The notes below the pieces were generated by a model. It made no database searches. It was not told the DNA's origin and was given only the letters and a program-made list of their open reading frames with translations. Positions 6,231 through 7,276 of a stretch of 7,276 bases of DNA are shown in pieces. The translations under genes and the position numbers were made by a program. Origin of the DNA: Kordiimonadaceae bacterium (lineage in GTDB: Bacteria > Pseudomonadota > Alphaproteobacteria > Sphingomonadales > Emcibacteraceae); NCBI GenBank assembly GCA_018699075.1, contig JABIPV010000113.1, positions 1-7,276 of the forward strand. The letters run 5' to 3'. Positions within the stretch are counted from its first letter, which is position 1; each line of letters opens with the position of its first letter.

Positions 6231-7190
6231 ATGAAGATTATGCGAGAAATAAATTCAATCATTTTAATAGGCGGCTTTATTGCTCTTACCGGGTGTGGCA
6301 ATTCTGGAGAAGAAAATATTGACTTCACTAATCCAGTAGACCAAAAAAAGCTTGCTGTAAGTTTCATTGATAACTTCAATCAAGCGAAACCTATTTCTCC
6401 TATATCCGCAGATGATATATCTGAAGTAGTAGCCTATCAGATTGCAGATTTATATGTAGAGGAACTTCTGAAAACGCAAGGAAAGATAGCTGGATATAAA
6501 GTCGGCACATTTGCTAAGGGCGAATATGACAATGGTCCTGTCAATGGCTTAAGTGGACCAGTCACGGCAGCGATGTTTTCAAAAGGCATTCATAAGAGCG
6601 GAAAGCATATTTCAGTTGATTGCTGTAATATGAGCTTCGTTGAAGCCGATTTTGCGGCAATAGTAGGTAGTGTTGATATTAATGATGCGCAAACGGATAA
6701 GGAAATCCTTGCTGCGTTATCTGGCTTTCGGCCATTTATTGAAATGCCTGATTTACTTCAACCATCTGACGGTAGCTCTAATGTTGGTGGGATAGCGACA
6801 AATTACGATTTTAGAAACGCCATCATCGGTGATCTAATCGAAACCAAGGCAACTGCCGACTGGATTAATAGGCTCAATAACTTTAGCTTTCAAATGACCA
6901 ATGAAAATGGTGATCTTCTTGCTGAAGGTTCTATTAAAGATGCGTATGAACCTCTATACCGCGTTAGGCATCTGCGCAATCGTCTCCTTAAACGCGGACG
7001 GCCCTTAAAAGCAGGTGACATACTTTCACTCGGGAATATGGGGGCAATTCGAACCTTAAAGCCAAACCTTTATTTTGACCCGTCTACGCGCCCTGTTTTT
7101 CGTGGCAACATTGCGACTGTTAGTTACATTGGGCTTGACCCATCTGGGCCAGCAACTGTTAGTGTCGTGATTGACCGAATTTTTGAATGA
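6231..7190 (+). CDS. Lipoprotein with 2-keto-4-pentenoate hydratase-like (FAH superfamily) domain
   Basis: The protein has a lipoprotein signal (ILIGGFIALTGC, Cys22 lipidated), a short linker, then a domain resembling MhpD-type 2-keto-4-pentenoate hydratases. Support is AYQIADLYVEELLKTQGKIAGYKVG (68-92), which matches the helix and GYKVG signature of that family, then FVEADFAAIVG (136-146) and FIEMPDL (169-175), where the metal ligands E-x-E and a later E are expected. Here they read E138, D140 and E171, so the second ligand is Asp instead of Glu. The C-terminal part (258-266, PLKAGDILS) fits the family's closing strands. Related enzymes hydrate 2-hydroxypenta-2,4-dienoate or decarboxylate related acids in the cytoplasm, and at about 260-270 residues are shorter; this one is 319 with its leader. 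Export as a lipoprotein is unusual. Activity is not established; it might be a non-catalytic binding protein. It is the second gene of an operon with the TPR lipoprotein. Confidence 0.75.
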   Translation: MKIMREINSIILIGGFIALTGCGNSGEENIDFTNPVDQKKLAVSFIDNFNQAKPISPISADDISEVVAYQIADLYVEELLKTQGKIAGYKVGTFAKGEYDNGPVNGLSGPVTAAMFSKGIHKSGKHISVDCCNMSFVEADFAAIVGSVDINDAQTDKEILAALSGFRPFIEMPDLLQPSDGSSNVGGIATNYDFRNAIIGDLIETKATADWINRLNNFSFQMTNENGDLLAEGSIKDAYEPLYRVRHLRNRLLKRGRPLKAGDILSLGNMGAIRTLKPNLYFDPSTRPVFRGNIATVSYIGLDPSGPATVSVVIDRIFE

Positions 7191-7257
7191 GACAAACAAG
7201 AATGTAACATGTGCCAATCTTTTGCCGTAATCGGGGCCCACTAATCTCATTTTAACG

Positions 7258-7276
7258 AATGTCCGCTTTCGACCCA
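7258..7276 (+). repeat. Short palindromic intergenic repeat, copy 4, cut by the window end
   Basis: The sequence aatgtccgctttcgaccca ends the window. Its left arm gtccgctt matches the other copies, and its cgaccca centre is the inverse of that in the copy at 4191. The right arm, if present, lies outside the window. Bases 7191-7257 show no terminator or gene. Confidence 0.5.

Noticed and set aside
716..7190. One aromatic-degradation cluster joining transporter, aroD and hydratase-like lipoprotein
   Set aside because: The hydratase-like protein is predicted to be outside the cytoplasm, on the opposite strand and in another operon, so a shared pathway cannot be supported from the sequence.
1..7276. 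CRISPR array, tRNA or rRNA genes
   Set aside because: No regular direct-repeat/spacer pattern and no tRNA-like or rRNA-like segments were seen; the repeats present are isolated palindromes.

Overview
The window looks like accessory or rearranged chromosomal DNA from a Gram-negative bacterium. Two genes carry lipoprotein signal peptides, one has an apparent Sec signal peptide, and composition is moderately A+T-rich. The gene families (AAHS aromatic-acid transporter, type I 3-dehydroquinate dehydratase, esterase, TPR lipoprotein) and the short palindromic intergenic repeats (cores like tccgctttcgaccca) suggest a marine or environmental proteobacterium, perhaps an alphaproteobacterium. That placement is a weak inference.

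Layout. (1) 10-435, plus: the N-terminal part of an ABC-transporter inner-membrane permease, broken off near base 375 and joined out of frame to the 3' end of an unrelated, unrecognised gene that runs to a stop at 652. A short palindromic repeat begins on the next base. (2) 716-4033, minus: three intact genes. In transcription order they are an AAHS-family MFS transporter (4033-2675), aroD (2670-1930, four bases after the transporter stop, with its Shine-Dalgarno inside the transporter's last codons), and, after a 197-base gap, an exported Fes/IroE-like esterase (1732-716). (3) 4034-4527: an A+T-rich divergent intergenic region with two more copies of the palindromic repeat, a candidate promoter and a perfect 16-base palindrome. 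(4) 4528-7190, plus: a two-gene operon of lipoproteins. The first is a 563-residue TPR protein. The second is a 319-residue protein with the fold signature of 2-keto-4-pentenoate hydratases (FAH superfamily). (5) The window ends inside a fourth copy of the repeat at 7258-7276.

How the genes may work together. The transporter-aroD pair points to uptake of a shikimate/quinate-type or other aromatic acid and its entry into the 3-dehydroshikimate node. The lipoprotein pair is the least ordinary part. Hydratases of this superfamily are normally soluble cytoplasmic enzymes of aromatic meta-cleavage, yet this one begins with a clear lipobox and follows a TPR lipoprotein by only 11 bases. A link between the two halves (aromatic or ring-cleavage acids) is conceivable but is inference only. 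I see no transposase, integrase, tRNA, rRNA or CRISPR array.
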